DNA of 64,000 nt, taken from Shouchella xiaoxiensis. GTDB taxonomy: Bacteria > Bacillota > Bacilli > Bacillales > Bacillaceae_D. Shown piece by piece: positions 8,107 through 17,822 of this stretch; the stretch's first letter is position 1; every line of letters begins with the position of its first letter. A model generated the notes under the pieces. The model was given only the letters and a program-made list of their open reading frames with translations. It had not been told where the DNA came from and ran no database searches. The stretch covers positions 1-64,000 of the forward strand of contig NZ_JAFBCV010000013.1 of the NCBI RefSeq assembly GCF_016907895.1, in the 5' to 3' direction. Made by a program: the position numbers and the translations under genes.

Positions 8107-8535
8107 TTATTTACAATACGTATCAAATGCTTGCTCGAGCTTTTGCACGACTTGGATTGGTTCATGCCCTTCAATTTCATGACGTTCCACCATCATTTGA
8201 ATTTCGCCATCTTTTAACAACGCAAAGGAAGGGGAAGAAGGACCATAGCCTGAAAATTGTTCTCTCGCTCGAGCAGTCGCTTCTTTGTCTTGTCCAGCGA
8301 AGACCGTTACAAACTGATCGGGTGTATGTTCGTAATTTGTCATGTATGCAGCTGCCGGTCTAGCAATACCTCCCGCACACCCACAAACAGAGTTAATCAT
8401 GACAAGTGTTGTTCCTTTTTGACTAAATGCACTCTCAACTTCCTCAACCGATTGTAGCTGCTTATAGCCTGCTTGAATCATATCATTACGAGCGTCTTGA
8501 ACGACGTCATTCATAAAAAAGTTAAATTGTTGCAT
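8107..8535 (-). CDS. brxB: Bacilliredoxin BrxB (YqiW/YphP family)
   Basis: A 142-residue thioredoxin-fold protein with the CGC redox motif (Cys51-Gly-Cys53 in 'SVCGCAGG'), which defines bacilliredoxins. These remove bacillithiol from S-bacillithiolated proteins after oxidative stress. Length and motif fit B. subtilis YqiW and its paralogue YphP. Assignment to the YqiW branch rests on its position next to the bkd operon, the place of yqiW in B. subtilis. It is transcribed alone, with a terminator after it. Confidence 0.88.
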   Translation of the reverse strand: MQQFNFFMNDVVQDARNDMIQAGYKQLQSVEEVESAFSQKGTTLVMINSVCGCAGGIARPAAAYMTNYEHTPDQFVTVFAGQDKEATARAREQFSGYGPSSPSFALLKDGEIQMMVERHEIEGHEPIQVVQKLEQAFDTYCK

Positions 8536-8627
8536 TCCTCGTCACACTCCTTTTCATTCATGTCCCTATTGTAAAACGATTCACTTGATTCCACAAGTAT
8601 TCTACATATGCTTATAATTCAACCAAG

Positions 8628-8655
8628 GAAAAAAGAGGCTTATGCAGCCTCTTTT
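8628..8655 (-). terminator. Terminator of the bcd-bkd operon
   Basis: On the minus strand AAAAGAGGC pairs with GCCTCTTTT and a T run follows. It overlaps the bkdB stop codon. Confidence 0.85.
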
Positions 8656-9949
8656 AATAGATTGTTGTATTCTCTTCGTTCATTGTTTCTAGACGCTTTT
8701 TCATTGCGCTTAAGAAGCGACCACATACTAACCCGTCTAATACGCGATGATCGAGCGATAAACACAAGTTAACCATATGACGAACAGCAATTACATCGCC
8801 TTGTTCTGTTTCAAGTACAACCGGTCGTTTTACAATCGATTCAATTGATAAAATCGCCGCTTGAGGTGCATTAATAATTGGTTGAGACATAATTGAGCCA
8901 AATGAACCCGTGTTGTTTATTGTAAAGGTCCCTCCAGCCATATCGGCACCACTTAACTTTCCTGTGCGCACTTTGCTAGCAAGTTCATTTGTTTGTCTCG
9001 CTAAACCTTTTATTGTTAATTCATCGGCATGCTTAATTACAGGAACAAACAACGCTTCGTCCGTTGCTGCAGCCATTGATAAATGAATGTCTTTTTTCTG
9101 GATAATCTTATCTCCAGCCCATTGTGAGTTTATTTGCGGAAATTCTTTTAATGCTTCTACACAGGCTTTCATAAAGAAAGGCAAGTATGTTAAATTATAG
9201 CCCTCTTGCTCTTTGAAACCTTTTTTCTTACTTTCTCTAAGCTTCACTAAGTTCGTTACATCCACTTCAATCATCGTCCAGGCATGCGGCGCCTCGGTCT
9301 TGCTTTTTACCATATTCGAAGCAATTGCTTTTCGTACACCAGATACAGGAATTTCCTTATCCCCTTGAGCTGACGATGGCATAGCTACATTCTTCGCCTC
9401 TGATACAGGAGTGATGGAAGACGGGGCTTCTTGTTTATTCTGCACCTGCTCAGGTGGTTTATCAGAATTTTGTTGAGCCTTTATTGCCGCCCCAGACGTT
9501 AGATAAGCCTCCACATCTTTACGGGTAATTCGTCCACCTTTACCGCTACCTGTTAAAGACTGTAAATCAATATTATTTTCCTGCGCCATTCGCATAACAG
9601 CTGGAGAATAACGTGTTTTTTGAGACTGATCAGGTTCTTCAACTTGCGCTTGATTTGCAGTAGTAACCTCGGTAGACTTTGCTGGTTGCTCTTCCGGAGC
9701 TGGAGATACACCCTCTTCATCAATTGAACAAATTTCAGTTCCTACTGATACCGTGTCGTCCTCACCAACTAGTAGTTCTTTTATTGTTCCCGTATAAGAA
9801 GAAGGAATTTCCGCACTCACTTTATCCGTCAGTACTTCAGCAATCGGTTCATATTTTGTTACTTTATCTCCCGGAGCAACTAGCCACTTGCTAATCGTTC
9901 CTTCAGTTACACTTTCGCCCAATTGCGGCATCGTCATTTTTGTTGCCAT
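8654..9949 (-). CDS. bkdB: Branched-chain 2-oxo acid dehydrogenase E2 (lipoamide acyltransferase)
   Basis: The 431-residue core of the branched-chain keto acid dehydrogenase complex, which transfers the acyl group from lipoyl to CoA to give isovaleryl-, isobutyryl- or 2-methylbutyryl-CoA. Domains in order: a lipoyl domain with lipoyl-lysine Lys43 in 'LTDKVSAEI'; an Ala/Gln/Glu-rich linker; a peripheral-subunit-binding domain at about 113-150 ('YSPAVMRMAQENNIDL'); a second linker; and the catalytic domain ending in 'DHRVLDG' with the active-site His and Asp. It is the last gene of the operon, 14 nt after bkdAB. Confidence 0.95.
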   Translation of the reverse strand: MATKMTMPQLGESVTEGTISKWLVAPGDKVTKYEPIAEVLTDKVSAEIPSSYTGTIKELLVGEDDTVSVGTEICSIDEEGVSPAPEEQPAKSTEVTTANQAQVEEPDQSQKTRYSPAVMRMAQENNIDLQSLTGSGKGGRITRKDVEAYLTSGAAIKAQQNSDKPPEQVQNKQEAPSSITPVSEAKNVAMPSSAQGDKEIPVSGVRKAIASNMVKSKTEAPHAWTMIEVDVTNLVKLRESKKKGFKEQEGYNLTYLPFFMKACVEALKEFPQINSQWAGDKIIQKKDIHLSMAAATDEALFVPVIKHADELTIKGLARQTNELASKVRTGKLSGADMAGGTFTINNTGSFGSIMSQPIINAPQAAILSIESIVKRPVVLETEQGDVIAVRHMVNLCLSLDHRVLDGLVCGRFLSAMKKRLETMNEENTTIY

Positions 9950-9963
9950 TGTTTCTCCTCCTT

Positions 9964-10947
9964 TTAAAACTCAGCTAGATCACGAATGGCTCGTTCTACT
10001 TTATCTGGATTAATCATAAATTCTTTCTCTAACGTCGGAGCATAAGCCATTGCTGGAATATCCGGTCCAGCCAAACGTTGAATCGGTGCGTCAAGATCAA
10101 ACATACAGTTTTCTGCAACAATAGCTGCTACTTCACTAATAATACTTCCCTCTTTATTATCTTCCGTTATAAGTAACACTTTGCCGGTTTTCTTAGCTGC
10201 CTCAATGATCGCTTCTTGGTCAAGTGGATAGACCGTTCGTAAATCTAAGATATGGGTGTTTATTCCCTCTTTTTCTAAGCGCTCAGCTGCTTGTAAAGCA
10301 AAATGAACAGCTAAACCGTATGTAATAACAGTCACGTCATTCCCTTCACGTTTTACATCAGCTTTACCAATCGGCAGCGTGTACTCTTCTTCAGGAACAT
10401 CACCTTTAATTAAGCGATACGCACGTTTATGTTCAAAAAAGAGAATTGGGTCTTCAGAACGGATTGAAGCTTTCAACAATCCTTTTACATCATAAGGTGT
10501 TGATGGCATAACAATTTTTAGCCCAGGTGTATTAGCAAACATCGCTTCCACGCTTTGCGAGTGGTAAAGCGCACCATGAATTCCACCACCGTATGGCGCT
10601 CGAATCGTAATTGGACAAGTCCAGTCATTATTAGAGCGATAACGAATCTTTGCCGCTTCCGACACAATCTGGTTAACAGCAGGCATAATAAAATCAGCAA
10701 ATTGCATTTCCGCAACAGGTCTCATACCATACATCGCAGCTCCAATTCCGACTCCAGCAATGGCTGACTCTGCTAACGGTGTATCAATAACGCGCGCTTC
10801 CCCAAACGTATCATACAACCCCGCAGTTGCTCGGAATACCCCGCCGCGTTTTCCAACATCTTCACCAAGAACAAACACACGTTCATCCCGATGCATTTCC
10901 TCAGTTAGTGCTTGCGTCACGGCTTCAATATAAGAGATGATCGCCAT
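9964..10947 (-). CDS. bkdAB: Branched-chain 2-oxo acid dehydrogenase E1 beta
   Basis: A 327-residue beta subunit of the thiamine-diphosphate-dependent E1 heterotetramer. It contains the transketolase-type pyrimidine-binding domain at the N-terminus ('VFVLGEDVGKRGGVFRAT', with the glutamate that activates ThDP) and the C-terminal transketolase domain ('GKVLLITEDNKEGS'). Its start codon abuts the bkdAA stop codon with no gap, which suggests translational coupling and equal subunit amounts. Confidence 0.95.
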   Translation of the reverse strand: MAIISYIEAVTQALTEEMHRDERVFVLGEDVGKRGGVFRATAGLYDTFGEARVIDTPLAESAIAGVGIGAAMYGMRPVAEMQFADFIMPAVNQIVSEAAKIRYRSNNDWTCPITIRAPYGGGIHGALYHSQSVEAMFANTPGLKIVMPSTPYDVKGLLKASIRSEDPILFFEHKRAYRLIKGDVPEEEYTLPIGKADVKREGNDVTVITYGLAVHFALQAAERLEKEGINTHILDLRTVYPLDQEAIIEAAKKTGKVLLITEDNKEGSIISEVAAIVAENCMFDLDAPIQRLAGPDIPAMAYAPTLEKEFMINPDKVERAIRDLAEF

Positions 10948-11949
10948 TTAATTCCCCTCCTCACTATAAACATGCGAATAGACAGTGCTCGCATCAGCAT
11001 AAGCTGCTTGTTCAGCGTACTCGGTCGCCTCATTTACGATGGTCATCGTTTCCTCATTGATTTGTTCGAGGTCTTCCTCACTAATCGCTTTATTCTCAAG
11101 CAAGTAGTTTGCGAAGGTATGGATCGGGTCTTTTGCCTTTGCCTCTGCAACTTCTTCACGTGAACGATATGCACGATCGTCATCATCACTTGAATGTGGC
11201 GTTAATCGATAAGAGATCGTTTCAATCAAAGAAGGACCTTCTCCATTACGCCCTCTTTCTGCTGCCTCTTTGACAGCTTCATAAACAGCAAGAGGATCGT
11301 TTCCATCCACGGTCACTCCCGGCATTCCATACCCAACAGCGCGATCAGCAACGCTCTCGCATGCGAGCTGTTTCTCTATCGGAACACTTATTGCGTATTT
11401 GTTATTTTCACACATAAAAATGACAGGTAGCTTATGCACTCCGGCAAAATTCGCTCCTTCATGAAAATCACCTTGGTTTGATGACCCCTCTCCAAATGTC
11501 GTGAAGGTCACAAACTCTTTTTTTTCAAGACGACCTGCTAGCGCAATCCCCACAGCATGAGGCACTTGCGTCGTAACAGGCGAAGAACCTGTAACAATTC
11601 GATTTTTCTTTTGTCCGAAGTGGCCTGGCATTTGACGACCACCAGAATTTGGGTCTTCTTGTTTCGCAAAGCCCGATAGCATTAATTCTTTTGCCGTCAT
11701 TCCAAATGCGAGAACTACACCCATATCACGATAATAAGGTAATACATAATCATTTGACCGATCTAAAGCAAAAGCTGCTCCAACTTGGGAAGCCTCTTGC
11801 CCTTGGCATGAAATAACAAACGGAATTTTGCCAGCTCGGTTTAAAAGCCACATCCGTTCATCAATACGTCTCGCGAGCAACATCGTTTTATAAATGTCAA
11901 TCGCATCTTCATTTGTTAAGCCTAACTGTTCGTGTCTTGACTTTGTCAT
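10948..11949 (-). CDS. bkdAA: Branched-chain 2-oxo acid dehydrogenase E1 alpha
   Basis: A 333-residue alpha subunit of E1, which decarboxylates branched-chain 2-oxo acids on ThDP. The ThDP/Mg site appears as 'GEGSSNQGDFHEGANFAGVHKLPVIF' (about 155-180; the family GDG-N pattern, here with GEG) followed by 'CENNKYAIS'. The phosphorylation-loop-like 'YRLTPHSSDDD' is present, as usual. It is co-directional between lpdV and bkdAB. Confidence 0.95.
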   Translation of the reverse strand: MTKSRHEQLGLTNEDAIDIYKTMLLARRIDERMWLLNRAGKIPFVISCQGQEASQVGAAFALDRSNDYVLPYYRDMGVVLAFGMTAKELMLSGFAKQEDPNSGGRQMPGHFGQKKNRIVTGSSPVTTQVPHAVGIALAGRLEKKEFVTFTTFGEGSSNQGDFHEGANFAGVHKLPVIFMCENNKYAISVPIEKQLACESVADRAVGYGMPGVTVDGNDPLAVYEAVKEAAERGRNGEGPSLIETISYRLTPHSSDDDDRAYRSREEVAEAKAKDPIHTFANYLLENKAISEEDLEQINEETMTIVNEATEYAEQAAYADASTVYSHVYSEEGN

Positions 11950-11961
11950 TTCTTCTCCCCC

Positions 11962-13383
11962 TTACATATGTATTGCACGTTTATTGATTGCTAATGCAGC
12001 TTCACCAATTGCCTCAGACATCGTTGGATGTGGATGGATCGTTTCACCAATCTCAAAATGTGCTGCATCTAACGTTTTTGCCAAAGCCGCTTCAGAAATT
12101 AGATCTGTGGCATGGGAACCAATAATATGAATTCCTACCACATCATCATTCGTTTCATTCACAATCATTTTTACAAACCCTGCTTCCTCTCCTTGAACAA
12201 GCGCTTTTCCTACTGCTGCAAATGGAAATTTACTCGTTTTCACTTTAATACCGGCATCTTTCGCCTGTTTTTCAGTCATACCTACTTGAGCAGACTCTGG
12301 AAAGCTGTATATACATGAAGCGACACTGAACGGGTCAATGGGTTCAGGCTTTTCGTTGTTCATATGCGCCACAGCTATCAAGCCCTCATGTGTAGCTACA
12401 TGCGCTAACTGTAAGCCGCCAATACAGTCCCCAATTGCGTAAATATGCGATTCCTTTGTTTGACCATACTCGTTAACTGAAATGTAACCGTTTTCTAAAA
12501 TAATGTCTGTATTTTCTATTCCGATATTAGCAGCATTTGCCACCCTACCTATGGAAACAAGCATCTTATCCGCTTCTAGTGATTGAACTTGATCTTGTTG
12601 CTTAACATTGACTTTAAGCCGATCTTCTGTTGTTTCAATTGATTCCTCATCTAGTTCAGCATTCGTAAGAAAAACAACGCCACGTTTTTTTAACTGCGTC
12701 ATCATTTCCTTGGAAATATCTTCGTCTGCAGTTGGCAAAATGCGCTCTCCGTACTCAACTACTGTGACGTTTACACCAAAATCAGTTAGCATAGATGCCC
12801 ATTCAATGCCAATTACGCCCCCACCTACAATAAGCATGGATTCCGGAAGTTCTTCTAACGTTAAGGCGTGGTCTGAGCTTAAAATCGTTTTTTCATTAAA
12901 TGGCGTATGAGGTAATGGACGCGGTGATGACCCTGTAGCCAACATCACGTTTGAACCTATGAGCATAACATTTTCACCATCCGCTAAATCAACTGAAATC
13001 GTCCCAGGCGCAGGTGAAAAAATTGACGGTCCTAGCATTCTTCCCGTCCCATGATACACATCAATTTTTCCTTTTTTCATTAAGGCACGTACACCATTCG
13101 CTAGTCGATCGACTACTTCTTGCTTTCGTTCTTGCACGATTGAAAAATCAAGCTCAACATCACCTGTTTTCACACCAAACATCGTTGCCTCTTTTGCGGT
13201 TCTAAAGACCTCTGCACTTCTAAGTAACGCCTTGCTTGGTATACACCCTCTATGAAGACAGGTTCCACCTAGAAGATCACGCTCAACAAGCGCTGTTTTT
13301 TTGCCCATCTGCGAGGCGCGGATGGCGGCTGCGTAGCCGCCTGTTCCTCCACCAACGATGACAAGGTCGTAATTCTCAGCCAT
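11962..13383 (-). CDS. lpdV: Dihydrolipoyl dehydrogenase (E3) of the branched-chain complex
   Basis: A 473-residue flavoprotein disulfide reductase that reoxidises dihydrolipoamide with NAD+. The FAD Rossmann motif GGGTGG is at residues 11-16. The redox disulfide is Cys42/Cys47 in 'GGTCLHRGCIPSKALL'. The NAD-binding 'VGGGVIGIEWASML' is near 180-193. The C-terminal catalytic His-Glu pair is in 'HPHPTMSE'. It sits directly after bcd, where B. subtilis would have buk. Confidence 0.95.
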   Translation of the reverse strand: MAENYDLVIVGGGTGGYAAAIRASQMGKKTALVERDLLGGTCLHRGCIPSKALLRSAEVFRTAKEATMFGVKTGDVELDFSIVQERKQEVVDRLANGVRALMKKGKIDVYHGTGRMLGPSIFSPAPGTISVDLADGENVMLIGSNVMLATGSSPRPLPHTPFNEKTILSSDHALTLEELPESMLIVGGGVIGIEWASMLTDFGVNVTVVEYGERILPTADEDISKEMMTQLKKRGVVFLTNAELDEESIETTEDRLKVNVKQQDQVQSLEADKMLVSIGRVANAANIGIENTDIILENGYISVNEYGQTKESHIYAIGDCIGGLQLAHVATHEGLIAVAHMNNEKPEPIDPFSVASCIYSFPESAQVGMTEKQAKDAGIKVKTSKFPFAAVGKALVQGEEAGFVKMIVNETNDDVVGIHIIGSHATDLISEAALAKTLDAAHFEIGETIHPHPTMSEAIGEAALAINKRAIHM

Positions 13384-13403
13384 TTAAAGTCACCTCGTTC
13401 TAT

Positions 13404-14501
13404 TTATTTCTTACGGGACAGAATATGATGTTCATTCTGTAAGAAAGTGCCTCTTGCATAACGCATTCTTTCAATTCGCTCCTCGGCCATCTTATCAGCC
13501 GCTAAAAAGGTAGGTATGTTTTGCGCTTTAGCAATTTCAAATACACGGGAAACATTTTCATAAATGCCTTCCACTTTTTTAAATGCACGGTCCCGATTGT
13601 AGCCATTTAATTCGTCAGCAACGTTAATGACTCCACCAGCGTTAATGACATAGTCTGGGGCATAGGCAATACCCATTTCTTGTAATCTCTCACCATGCTT
13701 TTCTTCTTTTAATTGATTATTTGCAGCCCCAGCAATGACTTTCGCTTTTATCTGCGTAAGCGTCTCATCATTTATTACTCCACCTAAAGCGCACGGTGCA
13801 AAAATATCACAGTCCACTTGGTAAATCTCATCAGGTGCAACAGCTTTTGCCCCAAACTCCGTTACCGCACGATCAACAGAAGGTTTATAAATGTCCGTAA
13901 CAATTAAACTTGCTCCTTCTTTATGTAGGTATTTGCATAAATGGTATGCGACATTACCTACACCTTGTACGGCAATCGTCTTGCCTGCTAAATCTTCTGA
14001 CCCAAGACCTGCTTTTGCTGCAGCTTTCATGCCAACGTAGACCCCATAAGCAGTAACTGGAGATGGATTACCTGAAGCTCCAAATGCAGGGGAAATTCCT
14101 GTAACATAATCCGTTTCATCATGAATAATGTCCATGTCTTCAACCGTTGTTCCTACATCTTCAGCAGTAATATAACGGCCGTTTAACCCTTGGATATACC
14201 GACCAAATGCACGGAACATCTCTTGATTTTTATCTTTTCTCGCATCACCAATAATAACAGCTTTTCCTCCACCAAGATTTAACCCGGCAGCAGCGTTCTT
14301 GTAAGTCATTCCTCTTGATAACCGAAGCACGTCTTCAAACGCTTCTTCTTCTGTCTCGTAATTCCACATTCTTGTTCCACCTAAGGCTGGCCCAAGCGTT
14401 GTGTCATGTATCGCTATTATTGCTTTTAAACCCGATGTCTTATCCTGACAAACAACAAGTTGTTCATAGTCTCGCTCTACCATCTTTGTAAATAAATTCA
14501 T
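13404..14501 (-). CDS. bcd: Leucine dehydrogenase
   Basis: A 365-residue NAD-dependent branched-chain amino acid dehydrogenase, which deaminates Leu, Val and Ile to their 2-oxo acids and so feeds the downstream Bkd complex. The catalytic lysines Lys68 ('MTYKNAAAG') and Lys80 ('LGGGKAV') are at family positions. The Rossmann motif 'GVGNVAYHL' is in the second half. It is the first gene after the sigma-54 promoter at 14558-14575, with an SD of the AGGGGGA type. Confidence 0.95.
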   Translation of the reverse strand: MNLFTKMVERDYEQLVVCQDKTSGLKAIIAIHDTTLGPALGGTRMWNYETEEEAFEDVLRLSRGMTYKNAAAGLNLGGGKAVIIGDARKDKNQEMFRAFGRYIQGLNGRYITAEDVGTTVEDMDIIHDETDYVTGISPAFGASGNPSPVTAYGVYVGMKAAAKAGLGSEDLAGKTIAVQGVGNVAYHLCKYLHKEGASLIVTDIYKPSVDRAVTEFGAKAVAPDEIYQVDCDIFAPCALGGVINDETLTQIKAKVIAGAANNQLKEEKHGERLQEMGIAYAPDYVINAGGVINVADELNGYNRDRAFKKVEGIYENVSRVFEIAKAQNIPTFLAADKMAEERIERMRYARGTFLQNEHHILSRKK

Positions 14502-14557
14502 TAATCTTCCCCCTTAACGATAATCAACAATCTTATCATAAAGCTCCATTTCATTAG

Positions 14558-14575
14558 ATGCAAAAACGATGCCAA
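14558..14575 (-). promoter_or_regulatory. Sigma-54 (SigL) promoter of the bcd-bkd operon
   Basis: Minus strand TTGGCATCGTTTTTGCAT. The invariant GG and GC are separated by exactly ten bases, and both flanking hexamers fit the -24/-12 consensus TTGGCAC-N5-TTGCA. It lies about 57 nt upstream of bcd and downstream of the gene for the matching sigma-54 activator. Confidence 0.92.
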
Positions 14576-14614
14576 CTTAGAAAACTGAACGGATAACGGT
14601 CTAACTTCTTCACA

Positions 14615-14652
14615 CCTGCAAATAATTGCACACGCGCGCAATTATTTGCAGG
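14615..14652 (-). promoter_or_regulatory. Perfect 15-bp-arm palindrome, candidate BkdR enhancer site
   Basis: CCTGCAAATAATTGC and its exact reverse complement are separated by 8 nt (ACACGCGC). It lies 5 nt past the bkdR stop and about 40 nt upstream of the -24 element. No T tract follows on either strand, so a terminator role is unlikely. The position suggests an upstream activating sequence bound by BkdR. This is inference. Confidence 0.6.
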
Positions 14653-14657
14653 CAATA

Positions 14658-16628
14658 TTATTCAATAAGGTGTTTATCAAGTTTGTAATAAAGCGATCGA
14701 ATGGATATTCCAAGTCGCTTAGCAGCGTCTGTTTTAACTCCATTCACTTGGGCTAGCGTCTTAAGAATATGTTCTTTTTCTTTCGATGCCAAGTAATGAT
14801 CTAATGTAAGTTGTTCATTTTCTACAAGTTCAATTTTTTTAACGGTATTTTTTTGTTTTTCGGCAGGTAGATCAATTCCCTGAATCTCCGTATCCCCTAA
14901 AGTCATGTAAATCATTGCTCTTGCTAAAACATTTTCGAGTTCTCTAACATTACCTGGCCAATCGTACTCTTGGAATTGAGCAAGAACAAGACTTGAAATC
15001 GTTTGAATGTTTCTACCGTAGTCTTGATTGATTTTTTCGACTAAGTTTAAAGCTAGTTTTGGTAAATCGTCGAGTCGTTCCCTTAAGGGTGGAATACGGA
15101 TCGGAAGTTTATTTAATCGATAATATAAATCTTCTCGAAACGTTTTGTTCGTAATGGATTGATGCAAATCTGCATTTGTGGCAGCGATCACCCGTACTTG
15201 AATTCGTATTGGCTTTGTCCCACCAACTCGAACAATTTCTTGTTCTTGTAAAACGCGCAGCAATTTAGCTTGCGTACTTAATGACATCTCGCCAACTTCA
15301 TCGAGGAAAATACTCCCTTTCCCCGCTTCTTCAAAAAGACCCTTCTTACCGGTTCTTAACGCACCAGAGAACGCCCCTTGCTCATAGCCAAATAGTTCGC
15401 TCTCAAGTAACGTTTCTGTCAGGGCCGCACAGTTTACACGTACAAATGGTTCTTTACGACGCGTGCTTTCATTATGTATTGCGTGTGCAAACAATTCCTT
15501 ACCAGTACCAGTTTCTCCAAGTAATAAAATTGGAAGAGATGTGTTCGCCCCAAGCTTTGCTTGTTCAATCGCAAGCTTGATACCATCAGACGCTCCAATG
15601 ATGTCTTTAAAGGAATAGCTTGCTTCCAGACTAGCCAACTTCTTTTTTGCTTTTCTTAATTGGCTTAAAAGGTCATTTAATTCTGAGACGTCGTGAATAA
15701 CACCTACGCTTCCTTTTAATGCGTGATCAACAATAATTGGCGCTACATTTACGATTACATCACGCTTCTTAGGTCCAAGCTTTAATCGCGCTCCTCGAAC
15801 AGGTCTTTTTGTTTGCAACACTTGCATATGAATACTTTCCCCTTCAGATATATCCGTCGTTGCCGGTTTTCCAACAATCTCTTCAGGGAGTAATCCAGTC
15901 ATTTTTGTGTAAGCAGGATTAATTAACAAACCCGTTCCTAATTCGTCAACGACCGAAATCGCATCATTAGATGAATGAATGATCGCTTCCAACATTTTTT
16001 GAATGCTTCTAAGGTCGGTGATTTGTTCAGCCATCTGCGTTGCTTCTGTTACGTCTTTAAAAATAGCAACTGCCCCTGTGCACGTTCCATTATGCGTCAA
16101 TGGTATTCTCGTTGTCACAATGGTCGTACCATTGGCAAACGTTTGTAATTGGTTGTATTCCGCTTGTTCCGTTTTAATGACACGAGGCAATCCGCTAGAA
16201 GGCAGCAGTTGCTGAATTGGCTCGCCAAAGCTTGTTCGACTATCAACATCCGCCATTTGCGCTGCCGCACCATTCATATACTGAACTTTTGAATCAGCTT
16301 GAACAATAATTAGCCCGTCATCAAGTGCTGCTACAGCCTTTTGCATAAGGAATTGTTTATCAATTGTGGCAATCACAAGAGCCCAAGCTTCTGGCAATGT
16401 CATTCGTTCCATAGCTAGCCGATCGACAACATTATTGCTTATAATTAAATCAATATGTTTCTCATCATAATGAAATTGATTAACTGGAAATTGATAGGAC
16501 TCAGCTAGTTCTTTCAATTTTAGATTATTCGTTTGTACACCGATTATGGTAAACACCTTCATGTGATTTAAACATGTTAAGAGCGGAATACCATCTTCTT
16601 GCTCACAAATAAACAGCGCTCTTTTCAA
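14658..16628 (-). CDS. bkdR: Sigma-54-dependent activator BkdR
   Basis: A 656-residue activator of the bcd-bkd operon. Domains: an N-terminal region of about 85 residues without clear homology; two PAS-like sensor domains (about 95-200 and 205-320); a central AAA+ domain with Walker A 'GETGTGKE' (about 365-372) and Walker B '[10 protein letters not shown]'; and a C-terminal Fis-type helix-turn-helix ('[20 protein letters not shown]'). The sigma-54 contact loop reads GAFSGA instead of the usual GAFTGA, a conservative Thr-to-Ser change seen in some functional members. PAS domains would sense a branched-chain metabolite. It is followed directly by the operon it should control. Confidence 0.9.
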   Translation of the reverse strand: MKRALFICEQEDGIPLLTCLNHMKVFTIIGVQTNNLKLKELAESYQFPVNQFHYDEKHIDLIISNNVVDRLAMERMTLPEAWALVIATIDKQFLMQKAVAALDDGLIIVQADSKVQYMNGAAAQMADVDSRTSFGEPIQQLLPSSGLPRVIKTEQAEYNQLQTFANGTTIVTTRIPLTHNGTCTGAVAIFKDVTEATQMAEQITDLRSIQKMLEAIIHSSNDAISVVDELGTGLLINPAYTKMTGLLPEEIVGKPATTDISEGESIHMQVLQTKRPVRGARLKLGPKKRDVIVNVAPIIVDHALKGSVGVIHDVSELNDLLSQLRKAKKKLASLEASYSFKDIIGASDGIKLAIEQAKLGANTSLPILLLGETGTGKELFAHAIHNESTRRKEPFVRVNCAALTETLLESELFGYEQGAFSGALRTGKKGLFEEAGKGSIFLDEVGEMSLSTQAKLLRVLQEQEIVRVGGTKPIRIQVRVIAATNADLHQSITNKTFREDLYYRLNKLPIRIPPLRERLDDLPKLALNLVEKINQDYGRNIQTISSLVLAQFQEYDWPGNVRELENVLARAMIYMTLGDTEIQGIDLPAEKQKNTVKKIELVENEQLTLDHYLASKEKEHILKTLAQVNGVKTDAAKRLGISIRSLYYKLDKHLIE

Positions 16629-16785
16629 AACATCACCTCTAAAATGATTTAGTACTTGGTCCTACATGTTACTAACATTTCTTTTAGTATCATACAATTA
16701 GTTCTATCATGCAACAACAACTTGTCTCAAACCAAGAATCTAGTCTACAATAGAAGCAGAACCATTAAGAAATGAGTGATTTTTC

Positions 16786-17028
16786 ATGGGCAGATTGATT
16801 GCACTTTGCATTCTACTTATCCCCATCATTGGAGCTGGATATGGAATTAAATTGATGAGAGATTCCTTTTTCTTTATTGAATTATCTCCTTACCCTACTT
16901 TATGGATTCAATTTAGTGCAGGTCTCATCTTCTTTTTACTTGGATTGTTTTTCATGGCGGGCTTTATTTTTCACCGCGATAAAAAAAGAGGGAAAGTCAC
17001 TTCTACTTTTTTTAACAAAAAAACATAG
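16786..17028 (+). CDS. yqzF: DUF2627 family membrane protein (YqzF-like)
   Basis: An 80-residue protein with two membrane segments (about 4-22 and 40-62) and a basic cytoplasmic tail. Size and position next to bkdR match B. subtilis YqzF, a DUF2627 protein of unknown function. It diverges from bkdR and converges with the membrane gene at 17061. Confidence 0.75.
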   Translation: MGRLIALCILLIPIIGAGYGIKLMRDSFFFIELSPYPTLWIQFSAGLIFFLLGLFFMAGFIFHRDKKRGKVTSTFFNKKT

Positions 17029-17062
17029 ACCGGAGGACCTGACCTTCTGGCTATGTTTTTTT
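17017..17062. terminator. Bidirectional terminator between yqzF and the membrane gene
   Basis: AAACATAG pairs with CTATGTTT, with an inner CCGGAGG/CCTTCTGG stem and one bulged A. It spans both convergent stop codons. Confidence 0.75.
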
Positions 17063-17822
17063 ATTCTCTTAAGCCAATCCGTTCAATCCATCGCAAAAAT
17101 GTTAGTTGTTCAAAAAAAGTTGGTTGAAGAGAGAAAATCAATGCAAGCAAAGGAATGACCAAAATAAAAATTTGATAGGGCTGTTCTACAACCGTTAAAA
17201 TCCAAAAAGCTAATAAACCACCTAATACAAATGATCCGCTAACACCGAATGTTGCTTGCCTCTCACCTTCAAGGACGTATGCAATATAAAGTGCTGTCAC
17301 AGCATAGAGAACATCTGTAAAGTCCGGTATTTCAATAAAAAAGCAAACCAGTACAATTGTCAAAACAGAGAACTTCCAAAGCCTTAAAGGTTTTTGATTT
17401 GTAACGGTACATGCAAGCGGAAATAAGCTGAGCATTAATAAAGCCGTAATAAAATGAAAGTGATAAAAACTCGTTTCCGCTAAAGAAAACCATACAAATA
17501 CTGCATTAATTAGTAGCAATATGAGTAAAACAGGGTGCCTCACTAAGTTTTTATCCAAATAGATGGATCGTTTTTTTAGATCATAATAAAATCCAATTCC
17601 CCACACTAAAGTAATATAAGTCAAGGAAACATAAGAAAAAAATAAATGTTCATTGTAAAAATGAGAACAAAGGACAGCATAACTATACAGAATAAAAGCA
17701 CCAAGGCTAACTGGGAGCTGTCGCACGTTCATATGACTCGTCCATCCAGCGTCCACAAATCCATACGTTAGAGCAATGGCCATGACTGGCAGCGTTAAGA
17801 ACAGAGCAATTAAGACAAACAT
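17061..17822 (-). CDS. Polytopic membrane protein, degenerate MraY/TagO-like
   Basis: A 253-residue protein with about eight or nine membrane segments. Three stretches resemble polyprenyl-phosphate glycosyl-1-phosphate transferases (MraY, WecA, TagO): 'NVRQLPVSLGAFIL' (like N-x-R-x-IP-x-x-GG), 'GIGFYYDLKKRS' at the place of the G-x-x-DD loop, and 'FGVSGSFVLGGLLAF' at the place of M-GD-x-GS-x-x-LGF. The catalytic Asp residues of the family are missing at all three sites, so it is probably not an active transferase of the classical type. It overlaps the upstream gene by 13 nt, indicating a two-gene operon just downstream of spo0A. The homology call is from pattern resemblance only. Confidence 0.5.
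   Translation of the reverse strand: MFVLIALFLTLPVMAIALTYGFVDAGWTSHMNVRQLPVSLGAFILYSYAVLCSHFYNEHLFFSYVSLTYITLVWGIGFYYDLKKRSIYLDKNLVRHPVLLILLLINAVFVWFSLAETSFYHFHFITALLMLSLFPLACTVTNQKPLRLWKFSVLTIVLVCFFIEIPDFTDVLYAVTALYIAYVLEGERQATFGVSGSFVLGGLLAFWILTVVEQPYQIFILVIPLLALIFSLQPTFFEQLTFLRWIERIGLRE

Noticed and set aside
12608-12910. Plus-strand open frame of 100 codons inside lpdV
   Set aside because: Antisense shadow of a highly conserved gene; no SD and no recognisable protein.
14658-16628. Loss of function in BkdR because of GAFSGA
   Set aside because: Thr-to-Ser at this position is conservative and occurs in active activators; all other motifs are intact.
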